This document shows, piece by piece, positions 50,488-59,607 of a stretch of DNA of 64,000 nucleotides. Location: contig NZ_PSTQ01000010.1 of the NCBI RefSeq assembly GCF_002931075.1, positions 1 to 64,000 on the forward strand. The letters are read 5' to 3'. This stretch comes from Pseudoclavibacter sp. AY1F1 (GTDB lineage: Bacteria; Actinomycetota; Actinomycetes; Actinomycetales; Microbacteriaceae). The position numbers and the translations under genes were made by a program. The notes under the pieces are model-generated. The model made no database searches, was not told where the DNA came from, and saw only the letters and a list, made by a program, of their open reading frames with translations. The number at the start of each line of letters is the position of its first letter. Position 1 is the first letter of the stretch.

Positions 50488-52017
50488 ATGGTCAACGAAG
50501 ACCCCACATTGGGTCCATCCCCGCTCCTGCAGATGCGCGGCATCGTCAAGCAGTTCCCTGGTGCACGGGCTCTCGACGGCGTCGACCTCGACGTCCTCCC
50601 CGGCGAGGTGCACTGCCTGCTGGGCCAGAACGGCGCAGGTAAATCGACGCTCATCAAAGTCCTCGCCGGCGCACACCAGCCAACCGAGGGGCAGCTGCTT
50701 TTGGACGGCGAGCCCATCACCATCCCGAACCCCGTTGCAGCCCTCGGCCTCGGCATCGCGACCATGTACCAGGAGCTTGACGTCGTCGACGGCCTGACGG
50801 TCGCGGAGAACGTCTACCTCGGGCACGAGCTCGACACGGCAGGTGTTTCGCGCCGCGCCGAGGCCAAGCAGCGCACGAAGGAGATCCTCGCGCGGCTCGG
50901 TCACTCCGAGATCTCGCCGACGACCGAGGTCGGCGAACTGTCGGCGGCCGGCAAGCAGATCGTCTCCATGGCGCGGGCGCTGTCGCACGACGCCCGCATC
51001 ATCGTCATGGACGAGCCCTCCGCGGTGCTCGACTCCGAAGAAGTCGCGAACCTCTTCCGTGTGGTGGAGGAGCTCACGAAGGCGGGCGTCGCGATCATCT
51101 ACATCTCTCACCGTCTGGAAGAGATCCGCACGATCGGCGACCGCATCACGGTGCTGAAGGACGGCCGCACGGTCGCCCAGAACCTGCCTGTCAGCGAGAC
51201 GCCGACCTCCGAGCTCATCACCCTCATGACGGGCCGAAAGGTCGAGTACCTGTTCCCCGAGTCGCCTGAGCTGCCAGCGGATGCACCCGTGCTGCTCGAC
51301 GTGCAGGACCTGACCCTCGCGGATACCTTCTCGGACGTCTCGTTCACGGTCTCAGCCGGTGAGATCGTCGGGTTCGCCGGGCTCGTCGGGGCTGGCCGCA
51401 GCGAGATCATCGAAACCATCTACGGCGCGCGCAAGGCCACGGGCGGCACGGTCACGGTCGAGGGCAAGACGCTCAAGCGCGGCTCTGTCACCGCCGCGGT
51501 CAATGCGGGCATCGGCCTGGCACCCGAAGAACGCAAGAGCCAGGGGCTCCTCCTCGACGAGCCCGTGTACCGCAACATCACACTTTCGACGTTCCAGCGC
51601 TTCGCTTCCTTCTCGTGGCTGAAGGAGGGCGACGAGCGCCGCGCCGCCAAAGAGCAGGCCGAGTACCTCGACCTGCGGCCGGCCGGCGTCGAGCGCGACA
51701 TCCGCACCCTCTCGGGCGGGAACCAGCAGAAGGCGATGCTGGCCCGTTGGCTGGTGCACGGCTGCCGCGTGTTGCTGCTCGACGAGCCGACGCGAGGCGT
51801 CGACGTGGGAGCGAGGGCCGAGATCTACGCCCTTATCCGCAAGCTGGCAGACGAAGGGGCGGCGGTCGTCGTCGTCTCGAGCGAGATCCCGGAGGTCCTC
51901 GGCCTCGCCGACCGGGTGCTGGTCGTCTCGGAAGGACGAGTTGTCCACCAGGGCCCCGCATCCGCTCTCGATGAGCACGCCGTACTCGACATGGTTATGG
52001 AAAGCAGCGCAGCATGA
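50488..52017 (+). CDS. Sugar ABC importer ATP-binding protein (RbsA/MglA type)
   Basis: 509 residues with two ATPase modules. Module 1: Walker A LGQNGAGKSTLIKVL, signature ELSAAGKQIVSMARAL (S-A-A-G-K instead of SGGQ) and Walker B IIVMDEPSAVL. Module 2: degenerate Walker A region GLVGAGRSEIIETI, signature LSGGNQQKAMLARWL and Walker B VLLLDEPTRGVDVGA. This asymmetry is normal for RbsA/MglA-type carbohydrate importers. The stop overlaps the permease ATG (ATGA). No Shine-Dalgarno precedes the start, consistent with leaderless translation. Confidence 0.93.
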   Translation: MVNEDPTLGPSPLLQMRGIVKQFPGARALDGVDLDVLPGEVHCLLGQNGAGKSTLIKVLAGAHQPTEGQLLLDGEPITIPNPVAALGLGIATMYQELDVVDGLTVAENVYLGHELDTAGVSRRAEAKQRTKEILARLGHSEISPTTEVGELSAAGKQIVSMARALSHDARIIVMDEPSAVLDSEEVANLFRVVEELTKAGVAIIYISHRLEEIRTIGDRITVLKDGRTVAQNLPVSETPTSELITLMTGRKVEYLFPESPELPADAPVLLDVQDLTLADTFSDVSFTVSAGEIVGFAGLVGAGRSEIIETIYGARKATGGTVTVEGKTLKRGSVTAAVNAGIGLAPEERKSQGLLLDEPVYRNITLSTFQRFASFSWLKEGDERRAAKEQAEYLDLRPAGVERDIRTLSGGNQQKAMLARWLVHGCRVLLLDEPTRGVDVGARAEIYALIRKLADEGAAVVVVSSEIPEVLGLADRVLVVSEGRVVHQGPASALDEHAVLDMVMESSAA

Positions 52018-53090
52018 GCACTCAGACTCCCCAGTCCTCATCCCCGTACGACGACGGCGTCATCGCCCCGGCAGCCGACGAGAGCTCGCGGGTCGAGCAC
52101 GAGGTGGCCAGCGACAACGCGAAGCGTGGCGGCTTCTTCCGCGGCAGCTCGGCACGCAACTTCGGCCTCATCCTCGCGCTGGTCGTGCTGTGCATCGCCG
52201 GCACCGTCTCTGCGGGAGAGCGCTTCGCGAGCGTCGACAACCTCATGGTCGTGCTGAGCCAGGCCTCCATCATCGGCGTCCTCTCCATCGGCATGACGTT
52301 TGTCATCACGGCTGGCGGCATCGACCTGTCGGTCGGCTCCGTGCTCGGGCTCGCCTCCGTGTGGGCGACGACGCTGTCCACTCAGGCCTACGCCGAGGCT
52401 TGGGGCTGGTGGGTCATCGTGCTCACCTCGCTCCTCGTAGGCCTCGGCGCCGGAGTCGTGAACGGCGTGCTCATCGCCTACGGCAAGGTGGTCGCGTTCA
52501 TCGCGACGCTCGCCATGATGGTTGCCGCCCGAGGCTTCGCTGAGCTCATCGCCGGCCGCCGCACACAGATCGTCAACGTCGACTCGTTCCTCGAGACGTT
52601 CCGTGGCGACCTGCTTGGTATCCCCGTCATCGTCTGGATCTTCGTGCTCGTCGCCGTTGGCGGCTGGTTCCTTCTGAACCGCACGACCTTCGGCCGCCGC
52701 ACGGTGGCGGTGGGCGGCAACCCCGAAGCTGCGCGCCTCGCCGGCATCAAGGTGAAGCGCCACACGATGTACCTCTACGCGCTTGTCGGGCTGACGGCCG
52801 GTATCGCATCCGTCATGATGCTCGCCCGCACGACGGCAGGGTCGTCCACCAACGGCATGCTCTACGAGCTGGATGCGATCGCGGCGGTTGTCGTCGGTGG
52901 CACCCTGCTCGTGGGTGGCCGGGGCACGATCGTCGGCACCGTCCTCGGTGTGCTCATCTTCGCGACGCTCACGAACATCTTCATCCAGGCGAACCTCGAC
53001 AGCTCCGTCCAGGCCATCGCGAAGGGCGCGATCATCGTGGTCGCGGTGCTCCTCCAGCAGCGCTTCTCGTCGCGAGCGAAGACGTCCTAG
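52014..53090 (+). CDS. Sugar ABC importer permease (RbsC type)
   Basis: 358-residue polytopic permease, about eight to ten helices after a 40-residue polar head. VVLSQASIIGVLSIGMTFVITAGGIDLSVGSVLGLAS is the RbsC signature block; GGRRTVAVGGNPEAARLAGIKV, as read in NRTTFGRRTVAVGGNPEAA, is the EAA-like coupling loop, and LVGGRGTIVGTVLGVL is conserved near the end. A single permease gene implies a homodimer. Start overlaps the ATPase stop. A GC-rich CGGGGGC/GCCCCG stem lies just after the stop, before the binding-protein gene. Confidence 0.93.
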   Translation: MSTQTPQSSSPYDDGVIAPAADESSRVEHEVASDNAKRGGFFRGSSARNFGLILALVVLCIAGTVSAGERFASVDNLMVVLSQASIIGVLSIGMTFVITAGGIDLSVGSVLGLASVWATTLSTQAYAEAWGWWVIVLTSLLVGLGAGVVNGVLIAYGKVVAFIATLAMMVAARGFAELIAGRRTQIVNVDSFLETFRGDLLGIPVIVWIFVLVAVGGWFLLNRTTFGRRTVAVGGNPEAARLAGIKVKRHTMYLYALVGLTAGIASVMMLARTTAGSSTNGMLYELDAIAAVVVGGTLLVGGRGTIVGTVLGVLIFATLTNIFIQANLDSSVQAIAKGAIIVVAVLLQQRFSSRAKTS

Positions 53091-53206
53091 CCGGGGGCTC
53101 CGGCCCTCGCCCCGAACTGCACGCCCATCCCTCACCAGACTCACCAGACTCACCGAACCTCACCAGACCCAATCCCATCACCAGGGCAGCATCAAAGGAG
53201 ATCCCC

Positions 53207-54280
53207 ATGTCCACGAGTTCCTTCAGGAAGACAGCTTCCCGGAAGCGCCGGATCCTCGCAGCGGGAGCAACGGCAGCCTCGGCGCTGTTGCTGCTTACCG
53301 GCTGCCTCTCGAACACTCCGCCGGCGGCGGAGGGTGAAGCGCCAGCTGGCGGCAACGCGACCGCGTCCGACAATGACGCGGCCGGCGAGCCGCTGGTCAT
53401 CGGCTTCTCTGCCCCCGCCGCCGACCACGGCTGGATGGGTGCCATCACCTCGGCAGCTGAGGCTGAGGCGGCGAAGTACGAGGACGTCGAGCTGCGAGTC
53501 GCGGAGGGCACCAACGACGTGAACCTCCAGATCAGCCAGATCGAGGGTTTCATCAACGACGGTGTCGACGCCATCGTGCTGCTGCCCTTCGACGGGGCTG
53601 CGCTCACCGAGGTCGCGACGAAGGCGATGGAGGCCGGCATTCCGGTCATCAACGTCGACCGTGAGTTCACGAGCCCCTTCGCGGCCCGCACCACGGTGCT
53701 CGGCGACAACTACGGCATGGGGGTGAGCGCCGGCACCTACATGTGCGAGGAGCTCGCCGACACGCCAGACGCTGTCGTCGCGGAGATCGCCGGCATCGAC
53801 TCCCTGCCGCTGACGCAGGAGCGCAGCCAGGGCTTCGCGGATGCACTCGAGGACTGCGGTCTGAAGGTCTCGAACCGCGTCGCAGCTGACTTCACCGTGC
53901 AGGGCGGCGAGCAGGCGGCCACCAACCTCCTTCAGGCGGCGCCGAAGATCGACGCACTCTGGAACCACGACGACGACCAGGGTGTTGGTGTTCTCTCGGC
54001 CATCGAGAACGCGAACCGCGACGAGTTCTTCCTTGTCGGCGGAGCTGGCTCGGCGAACGTGATGCGAGAGATCCAGGAAGGCGACAGCGTCGTCCAGGCG
54101 ACCGTCATCTACCCGTCGACCCAGGCTGCTGACGGCATCAAGCTGGCCCGTCTCATCGCCCACGACCGTTCGCTCGGAGACCTCTCGTCGCACAGCGTGC
54201 CGCGTCTTGTGCAGCTGTACGCGCCCGTCGTGACGAGCGAGAACGTCGACGAGTACATCGACACGGCGTTCGAGTCGTAG
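53207..54280 (+). CDS. Sugar-binding lipoprotein of the ABC importer
   Basis: 357 residues. A basic signal peptide ends in the lipobox LLLTGC with Cys 33 as lipid anchor, followed by a Pro/Gly/Asp linker. The periplasmic-binding fold (peripla_BP_4) shows PLVIGFSAPAADHGWMGAI, ISQIEGFINDGVDAIVLLPFD, GIPVINVDRE, NYGMGVSAGTYM and ALWNHDDDQGVGVL. Ribose/xylose-type ligands are possible but not determinable. AAAGGAGA precedes the ATG. A stable hairpin follows the stop, often used to protect the abundant binding-protein mRNA. Confidence 0.92.
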   Translation: MSTSSFRKTASRKRRILAAGATAASALLLLTGCLSNTPPAAEGEAPAGGNATASDNDAAGEPLVIGFSAPAADHGWMGAITSAAEAEAAKYEDVELRVAEGTNDVNLQISQIEGFINDGVDAIVLLPFDGAALTEVATKAMEAGIPVINVDREFTSPFAARTTVLGDNYGMGVSAGTYMCEELADTPDAVVAEIAGIDSLPLTQERSQGFADALEDCGLKVSNRVAADFTVQGGEQAATNLLQAAPKIDALWNHDDDQGVGVLSAIENANRDEFFLVGGAGSANVMREIQEGDSVVQATVIYPSTQAADGIKLARLIAHDRSLGDLSSHSVPRLVQLYAPVVTSENVDEYIDTAFES

Positions 54281-54299
54281 CCAGTCGCCCACACTGCCC

Positions 54300-54341
54300 A
54301 CGCGGGGTGGAGCTCTCCTCCTCTCTGACTCCGCCCCGCGT
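54300..54341 (+). terminator. Hairpin between binding-protein and oxidoreductase genes
   Basis: ACGCGGGGTGGAG (54300-54312) pairs with CTCCGCCCCGCGT (54329-54341) with one mismatch over a 16-nt loop. No T run follows and the next gene starts 27 bp later, so an attenuator or mRNA-stabilising structure is likelier than a full stop. Confidence 0.7.
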
Positions 54342-54367
54342 TGGCCTCCTGAACGGAAGAGTGAACA

Positions 54368-55600
54368 ATGAGTCAAGACGCACAGCCGGAGCTGGGTATC
54401 GGCATGGTCGGCTACGCCTTCATGGGTGCCGCGCACTCGCAGGCGTGGCGGAACGCGCCGAGGTTCTTCGACCTGCCGCTTGCGCCTCGCATGCAAGTCG
54501 TCGCGGGCCGCAGTGCCGAGAGGGCTGCCCAGGCGGCCCACAAGCTCGGCTGGGCGTCGAGCACCACTGATTGGCGTGAGCTGCTGACTCGCGACGACGT
54601 GCAGCTCATCGATATCTGCTCACCCGGCGACACGCACGCGGAGATCGCGATCGCAGCCCTCGAGGCGGGGAAGCACGTGCTGTGCGAGAAGCCGCTCGCC
54701 AATACGGTTGAGGAGGCCGAGCGGATGAACGCGGCGGCGATCGCGGCCGAGGTGCGTGGCGTGCGTGCCATGGTCGGGTTCACCTACCGCCGAGTACCCG
54801 CCATTCGCCTCGCCCAGCAGCTCGTCGCGGACGGGCGTATCGGCGACATCCGCCAGGTTCGCGCCCAGTACCTGCAGGACTGGCTCGCCGACGAGAACGC
54901 GCCGCTGTCGTGGCGCCTCGACAAGGAAAAGGCAGGTTCCGGGGCGCTCGGTGACATCGGCGCGCACATCGTTGACCTCACTCACTTCATCACTGGACAG
55001 CAGCTCAGTGGAGTCTCCGGGCTCGTGGAGACGTTCGTGAAGGAGCGGCCGATCGCCGACGACTTCGCGGGGCTTTCCGGCACCGGTGGCAGCGAGCGCG
55101 GACCGGTCACGGTCGACGACGCTGCCGTCTTTTTCGGCCGCCTGCAGGGCGGGGCCATCGCCGTGTTCGAGGCGACGCGCTTCGCGTATGGGCGAAAGAA
55201 CGCGATCCGCCTGGAGATCAACGGCACGAAGGGCTCGCTCGCCTTCGACTTCGAGGACATGAACGTGCTCGAGTACTTCGACGCGACCGGCGACCAGGCG
55301 ACCGCCGGCTACACGCGCATCCTTGTCACGGAACCAGACCATCACCCCTTCATCAAAGCCTGGTGGCCTGCTGGCCACGGCCTCGGCTACGAGCACGCTT
55401 TCACGCACCAGGCGGTCGAGCTGGTCGAGGACATCGCGGCCCACCGAGCACCGGCGCCCTCCTTCGCGGACGGCCTCGCCGTCCAACGTGTGCTTGCCGC
55501 CGTCGAGGAGAGCTCGGCCAACGGCAGCTCGTGGGTCGCGATCCCCGTGCCGGCCGCCGCCGCCCCAGCTTCAGCCGAACCAGAACTCCAGAGGAGCTAA
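54368..55600 (+). CDS. Gfo/Idh/MocA family oxidoreductase
   Basis: 410-residue NAD(P)-dependent sugar or polyol dehydrogenase. The Rossmann motif GIGMVGYAFMGAAHSQAWR starts at residue about 11. HVLCEKPLANTVEEAERM contains the catalytic E-K-P lysine. The C-terminal domain has DIGAHIVDLTHFITG with the expected D-x-x-x-H. It probably oxidises a hydroxyl of the imported sugar. The last 25 residues are Ala/Pro-rich. Three bp separate its stop from the next gene, so the two enzymes are coupled. Confidence 0.9.
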   Translation: MSQDAQPELGIGMVGYAFMGAAHSQAWRNAPRFFDLPLAPRMQVVAGRSAERAAQAAHKLGWASSTTDWRELLTRDDVQLIDICSPGDTHAEIAIAALEAGKHVLCEKPLANTVEEAERMNAAAIAAEVRGVRAMVGFTYRRVPAIRLAQQLVADGRIGDIRQVRAQYLQDWLADENAPLSWRLDKEKAGSGALGDIGAHIVDLTHFITGQQLSGVSGLVETFVKERPIADDFAGLSGTGGSERGPVTVDDAAVFFGRLQGGAIAVFEATRFAYGRKNAIRLEINGTKGSLAFDFEDMNVLEYFDATGDQATAGYTRILVTEPDHHPFIKAWWPAGHGLGYEHAFTHQAVELVEDIAAHRAPAPSFADGLAVQRVLAAVEESSANGSSWVAIPVPAAAAPASAEPELQRS

Positions 55601-55603
55601 CGC

Positions 55604-56614
55604 ATGTCTCGTCCTGTCACGTTGTTTACCGGTCAGTGGGCCGATCTGCCGTTCGAGGAGGTTGCGCGGCTGGCGGGGGAGTGGGGGTACGACGGTCTGG
55701 AGGTCGCCTGCTGGGGTGACCATTTGGATCCGTGGCGGTGGGATGACGCCGAGTACGTGGCCTCGAAGCTGGAGGTCCTCGAGCGCAACGGGTTGAAGGT
55801 GTGGACGATCTCGAACCACCTCAAGGGGCAGGTCGTGTGCGACGACCCGATCGATCAGCGGCACCGCGACATCGTCTCCGACCGGGTCTGGGGCGACGGC
55901 GAGCCCGAGGGCGTGCGGCAGCGGGCCGCGGAAGAGCTGAAGAACACGGCCCGGTTGGCGGCGGCGCTCGGCGTGAAGACCGTCACGGGCTTCACGGGCT
56001 CCTCGATTTGGAAGTACGTGGCGATGTTCCCTCCCGCCACCGAGGCGATGGTGGATGCCGGCTACCAGGACTTCGCGGACCGGTGGAACCCGATCCTGGA
56101 CGTGTTCGAGGAGGTCGGGGTCAGGTTCGCGCACGAGGTGCATCCGTCGGAGATCGCGTACGACTACTGGACCACGAAGCGCGCGTTGGAGGCGATCGGG
56201 CATCGGGAGTCGTTTGGGTTGAACTGGGATCCGTCGCACATGGTGTGGCAGGACATCGACCCGGTGGGGTTCTTGTGGGACTTCCAGGACCGCATCTATC
56301 ACGTGCACTGCAAGGACACGAAGAAGCGCCTCAGCAATGGCCGCAATGGGCGGTTGTCGTCGCATCTGCCGTGGGCTGACCCGCGGCGGGGGTGGGACTT
56401 CATCTCGACCGGGCACGGGGACGTGCCGTGGGAGGACTGCTTCCGCATGCTGAACGCGATCGGCTACGAGGGTCCGTTGTCGGTGGAGTGGGAAGACGCG
56501 GGCATGGACCGCCTCGTCGGCGCTCCGGAAGCGCTCGGTTTCGTGCGCAAGCTCTCCACGTACCGCCCGTCGGAGGCAGCGTTCGACTCGGCGTTCTCGA
56601 CCAAGCAGGACTAG
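55604..56614 (+). CDS. Sugar phosphate isomerase/epimerase family TIM-barrel protein
   Basis: 336 residues of the xylose-isomerase-like TIM barrel (AP endonuclease 2 superfamily): [60 protein letters not shown] with a metal-binding Glu and His, [22 protein letters not shown] and LSVEWEDAG. The metal-binding set looks complete, so it should act as an isomerase, epimerase or lyase on the keto product of the preceding dehydrogenase. Codon third positions use more T and G (TTG, GGG, GTT) than the neighbouring genes, which could mean separate acquisition. Confidence 0.86.
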   Translation: MSRPVTLFTGQWADLPFEEVARLAGEWGYDGLEVACWGDHLDPWRWDDAEYVASKLEVLERNGLKVWTISNHLKGQVVCDDPIDQRHRDIVSDRVWGDGEPEGVRQRAAEELKNTARLAAALGVKTVTGFTGSSIWKYVAMFPPATEAMVDAGYQDFADRWNPILDVFEEVGVRFAHEVHPSEIAYDYWTTKRALEAIGHRESFGLNWDPSHMVWQDIDPVGFLWDFQDRIYHVHCKDTKKRLSNGRNGRLSSHLPWADPRRGWDFISTGHGDVPWEDCFRMLNAIGYEGPLSVEWEDAGMDRLVGAPEALGFVRKLSTYRPSEAAFDSAFSTKQD

Positions 56615-56650
56615 CGCACGAAGCAGGACTAGCGATCAGAGCCTGGCTCG

Positions 56651-57130
56651 TCAGCCTTCGGCGATGGCGTCGAGGATACGGGTGAGTCGATACGGCACAA
56701 CCTCGGAAAGCGAGACTGTTGTGCTGGTCCGGGTGACGCCGGGGAGATCAAGCATCGCCCGCGTCACCCGGTGCAGGTCGCTGGTGTCCTTCGCGACGAC
56801 GCGCACAAGCAGGTCAGCGTCACCGGTCGTGGAGTGCACCTCGACGACTTGAGCCAGCTCCGCGAGCCTCGCGTAGGCCTCATCCGCGGCGTTCTGGCTC
56901 AGCGAGAGGGCAACAAAGGCAGTCAACGGGAAGCCGAGGGCGGCGGCGTCGAGCCGCCTGCTCTCTGGGGCGAGCATCCCCTCGCGCTCGAGCCTCATGA
57001 GCCGAGCGTGCACGGTGTTGCGCGCCACCCCGAGTTCGCGAGAAAGCGCCAAGACGGATGCTCCCGAGTGCCGGTCGAGCGCGCGGATGATGCGCGCATC
57101 CAAAGCGTCGAAGCCACTCTGCTTGGGCAT
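56651..57130 (-). CDS. Lrp/AsnC family transcriptional regulator
   Basis: 159 residues. HTH: FDALDARIIRALDRHSGASVLALSRELGVARNTVHARLMRLEREGML read in parts (residues about 6-53). RAM ligand domain: LTAFVALSLSQNAADEAYARL, VVEVHSTTGDADLLVRVVAKD, VTRTSTTVSLSEVVPYRL. Typical length for Lrp. It is likely to sense an amino acid; the target is unknown. It is divergent from the YitT-type gene over a 90-bp gap, which could be its target. Confidence 0.9.
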   Translation of the reverse strand: MPKQSGFDALDARIIRALDRHSGASVLALSRELGVARNTVHARLMRLEREGMLAPESRRLDAAALGFPLTAFVALSLSQNAADEAYARLAELAQVVEVHSTTGDADLLVRVVAKDTSDLHRVTRAMLDLPGVTRTSTTVSLSEVVPYRLTRILDAIAEG

Positions 57131-57220
57131 TTGTGCTCCTCCTGCGTGGGTTTGTGTGCAGTTTGCTCACGCACTGCACCTCGTCTTGCGCAGAATACCC
57201 GCGACGACGAAGCTCTGCGC

Positions 57221-57838
57221 ATGCCTGAACTTGTCGAGCCCCCACGGCACCGCGTCATCGATGACATCGCGGGCCTCGCCGTCGGCGCCCTCGTCATCTC
57301 CTTCGGGCTGTTCCTGCTCAAAGCCGGCGGACTCGTCACAGGGGGAACCGCTGGGCTTTCGCTTCTGCTCGGTTATGTGCTGCCCATGCCGTTCGGCGTC
57401 ATCTTCGTCGTCGTGAACCTTCCGTTCTTCGCCCTCGCCGCGAGAGGAAAGGGGTGGCCGTTTGTCGGGAGGAGCCTCGCCTCGATCGGCCTCGTGTCAC
57501 TCCTGACATCCCTGCACGCCTCCGCCATCGGGGTCGGACATCTCGAGCTCCATCCCGTGTACGCAGTGCTGCTAGGCAATGTGCTCTGCGGGGTCGGGCT
57601 GCTGATCCTCTTCCGCCACAACTCGAGTCTCGGCGGGTTCACCGTGGTTGCGCTCGTGGTTCAGGAGCGATTCGGGATCAGGGCGGGTTGGGTGCTCCTC
57701 GCCCTGGACCTACTCGTCGTGCTCGCATCGCTGAACGTTATCGCCCCGCTGTCGGTGCTCATCTCGGCGGTGGGAGCCGGCGTCATGAGCCTCATCATCA
57801 TGCTCAACCATCGCCCGGGAAGGTATCGCGCGATGTGA
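57221..57838 (+). CDS. YitT family membrane protein
   Basis: 205 residues with five or six hydrophobic helices. DIAGLAVGALVISFGLFLLKAGGLVTGGTAGLSLLL is the YitT signature (the G-x-x-T-G-G-T-A-G loop), followed by LPFFALAARGKGWPFVGRS and LILFRHNSSLGGFTVVAL. Transport substrate is unknown. The ATG at 57221 gives the canonical start. A strong hairpin begins at its TGA. Confidence 0.86.
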   Translation: MPELVEPPRHRVIDDIAGLAVGALVISFGLFLLKAGGLVTGGTAGLSLLLGYVLPMPFGVIFVVVNLPFFALAARGKGWPFVGRSLASIGLVSLLTSLHASAIGVGHLELHPVYAVLLGNVLCGVGLLILFRHNSSLGGFTVVALVVQERFGIRAGWVLLALDLLVVLASLNVIAPLSVLISAVGAGVMSLIIMLNHRPGRYRAM

Positions 57839-57871
57839 AAGGGCGGCCAACCCGATGGGTTCGCCGCCCTT
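57839..57871 (+). terminator. YitT gene terminator hairpin
   Basis: AAGGGCGGCCAACCC (57839-57853) pairs with GGGTTCGCCGCCCTT (57857-57871) with one mismatch and a 3-nt loop, immediately after the stop codon; it ends in CTT without a longer T run. Confidence 0.8.
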
Positions 57872-57873
57872 GA

Positions 57874-57958
57874 ACTTTCACGATGTGGACTCGCATGCGC
57901 GCGGGCGTCTCGTGAAAGTAGTGATGGGCACCAACCTCCCCCGAAGTTGGTGCCCATC
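57874..57958. repeat. Two consecutive inverted repeats; 57872-58488 holds no supported gene
   Basis: ACTTTCACGA (57874-57883) pairs with TCGTGAAAGT (57910-57919); then GATGGGCACCAAC (57923-57935) pairs with GTTGGTGCCCATC (57946-57958). Together with the hairpin before them they form three perfect or near-perfect stems in 120 bp. The following 530 bp are less GC-rich in places and contain open frames up to 140 codons, but none shows a domain, signal or convincing start. Confidence 0.75.
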
Positions 57959-58488
57959 GTCCCCTGCCGCGGTCGCCTTGGCGAGTAGTGCAGTTGGGCG
58001 TCGTCCCCCGATGACGCCCGCCCCGGTGTCGATTGGGGCCTGCAGTTCCTCAAACCGGGCGTTACGCGCCGGCGCGGGGAGTATTTGGTTGCTCTCTGTT
58101 CCGTTGTGGATCTCAGGCCGAAGCTCAAGATCTGGGGGATGTGGGGCGTTACCTCCGAAAGTAGCTTCACTTGCGTGGGGCCGTCCGGATGGAGCTTGTA
58201 TCGCTCTCACGAGAAGGAAACTAACACGAGAAGTCGGCGCGCTTGCACTCCTGAGGGGTCCGGATAGGCGCATTTAGTCCATGGGTATCGTCCGCGTGCC
58301 GTCTGGTTGGTCGGGTACATAGAATCCGCTTCTGACCAGGGGAGTTCTGACCTAGACGAATGGACCGATCCATGCATGCTCTCACGAGAATGCCGTTTCC
58401 GCGCTTCCGTTGGCGATTCTGGATCATGGTGTGTGATATGCCACTCGCGGGGGCTTCCTGTGACGAACGGATCGTGTTACATGAAGAC

Positions 58489-59124
58489 ATGAACCTTGAT
58501 CCGGAGAAGTCACTCAACGGGCTGCACGTCACCCTCGAGCCAGCCAGCCCTGAGGGCTGGGCGGAGCTCGGTGACGCGCTGTGCGTTCCGGAGGTGTTCG
58601 CTTCGGGGTGGGGTGGCGGCCCCTCTGGTATCCCGGACCGTGCCGACTGGGACGGCTGGGTCTCGAACTACACGCCAGGGCCACAAGCCGGATGCACCTA
58701 CATCGTTCGCGTTGCGGGCGGCCCTCAGCATGGCCGAGCCGTCGGCACCACCTCGATCGGACGCGTCGACCTCGCAACTGAGTCCGCCGAGATCGGCTGG
58801 ACGGCCTACGTGCCAGCAGTCTGGGGCAGCATCGTGAACCCTGCGACGAAACTGGTGCTGCTCGACCACCTCTTCGCGGTGGGCTTCGGGCGGGTCGCGT
58901 TCAGCGCGGACAATCTCAATGAGCGATCTCAGGCTGCCATCGCCAAGCTCGGAGCTACCCGTGAGGGGGTGCTGCGACGGCACCGTCCTCGCGCTGATGG
59001 CACCTGGCGCGACACCGTTCGCTTCTCCATCATCGAGTCGGAGTGGCCGACCATACGGCGGGGTCTGCTCGCGCGGGTGGAGCGCGGCGCAGGGCTGCTC
59101 CCGGGCGGTGATTTCTCGGACTGA
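58489..59124 (+). CDS. GNAT acetyltransferase, RimJ/RimL type
   Basis: 211 residues. LNGLHVTLEPASPEGWAELGDAL at the start, VGTTSIGRVDLATESAEIGWTAYVPAVWGSIVNPATKLVLLDHLF as the acetyl-CoA-binding core, and VAFSADNLNERSQAAIAKLGATREGVLRRHR as the C-terminal block (N-x-x-S-x-x-x-I-x-K-L-G) identify the RimJ/RimL-like group. Target unknown. The ATG at 58489 gives the canonical N terminus. It precedes ohr-deoC on the same strand. Confidence 0.87.
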   Translation: MNLDPEKSLNGLHVTLEPASPEGWAELGDALCVPEVFASGWGGGPSGIPDRADWDGWVSNYTPGPQAGCTYIVRVAGGPQHGRAVGTTSIGRVDLATESAEIGWTAYVPAVWGSIVNPATKLVLLDHLFAVGFGRVAFSADNLNERSQAAIAKLGATREGVLRRHRPRADGTWRDTVRFSIIESEWPTIRRGLLARVERGAGLLPGGDFSD

Positions 59125-59181
59125 CGCGAGCGACGCGCGCCGACTGAGCGTGTCTTTCGGGAGACGTGGTTCCATGGAGCT

Positions 59182-59607
59182 ATGACGACTCCTGTGTACA
59201 CCGCAATTGCCCATGCTTCCGGTGGTGGCCGTGACGGCCACGTGCGTTCGGAAGACGACCGCATCGACCTCGACACGCGTCCCCCCAAGGAAATGGGTGG
59301 CAGTGGCGAGGGAACCAACCCTGAGCAGCTGTTCGCGGCTGGCTACTCGGCCTGCTTCCTCGGCGCGTTCCACGCGGCGGGCAAGCAGCTCGGCAAGGAC
59401 ACGAAGGACGCGGCCGTCTCCACCTCAGTGGGGATCGGCAAACGCGAGCCCACCGGTTTCGAGCTCTCCGTTGTGCACGACGTGTACGCGCCGAACCTCT
59501 CCGCGGACGAGACTGCTGAGGTCGCCCGCGTCGCGCACGAAGACATCTGCCCTTACTCGCACGCGACCCGCGGCAACGTCGACGTGCAGATCAACGTCGT
59601 CAGCTGA
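59182..59607 (+). CDS. ohr: Organic hydroperoxide resistance protein (Ohr/OsmC)
   Basis: 141 residues, usual for Ohr. The two redox cysteines are C58 ([11 protein letters not shown]) and C123 ([12 protein letters not shown]), and [20 protein letters not shown] with the key arginine region precedes them. It reduces organic hydroperoxides with lipoylated proteins as reductant (family knowledge). The usual OhrR MarR regulator is not adjacent; a MarR gene is 17 kb away, unlinked. The stop overlaps the deoC start. Confidence 0.92.
   Translation: MTTPVYTAIAHASGGGRDGHVRSEDDRIDLDTRPPKEMGGSGEGTNPEQLFAAGYSACFLGAFHAAGKQLGKDTKDAAVSTSVGIGKREPTGFELSVVHDVYAPNLSADETAEVARVAHEDICPYSHATRGNVDVQINVVS

Noticed and set aside
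57855-58277. A 140-codon open frame in the gap between the YitT and GNAT genes
   Set aside because: It begins inside a terminator hairpin, crosses two inverted repeats, and shows no domain, signal or codon bias like the neighbours.
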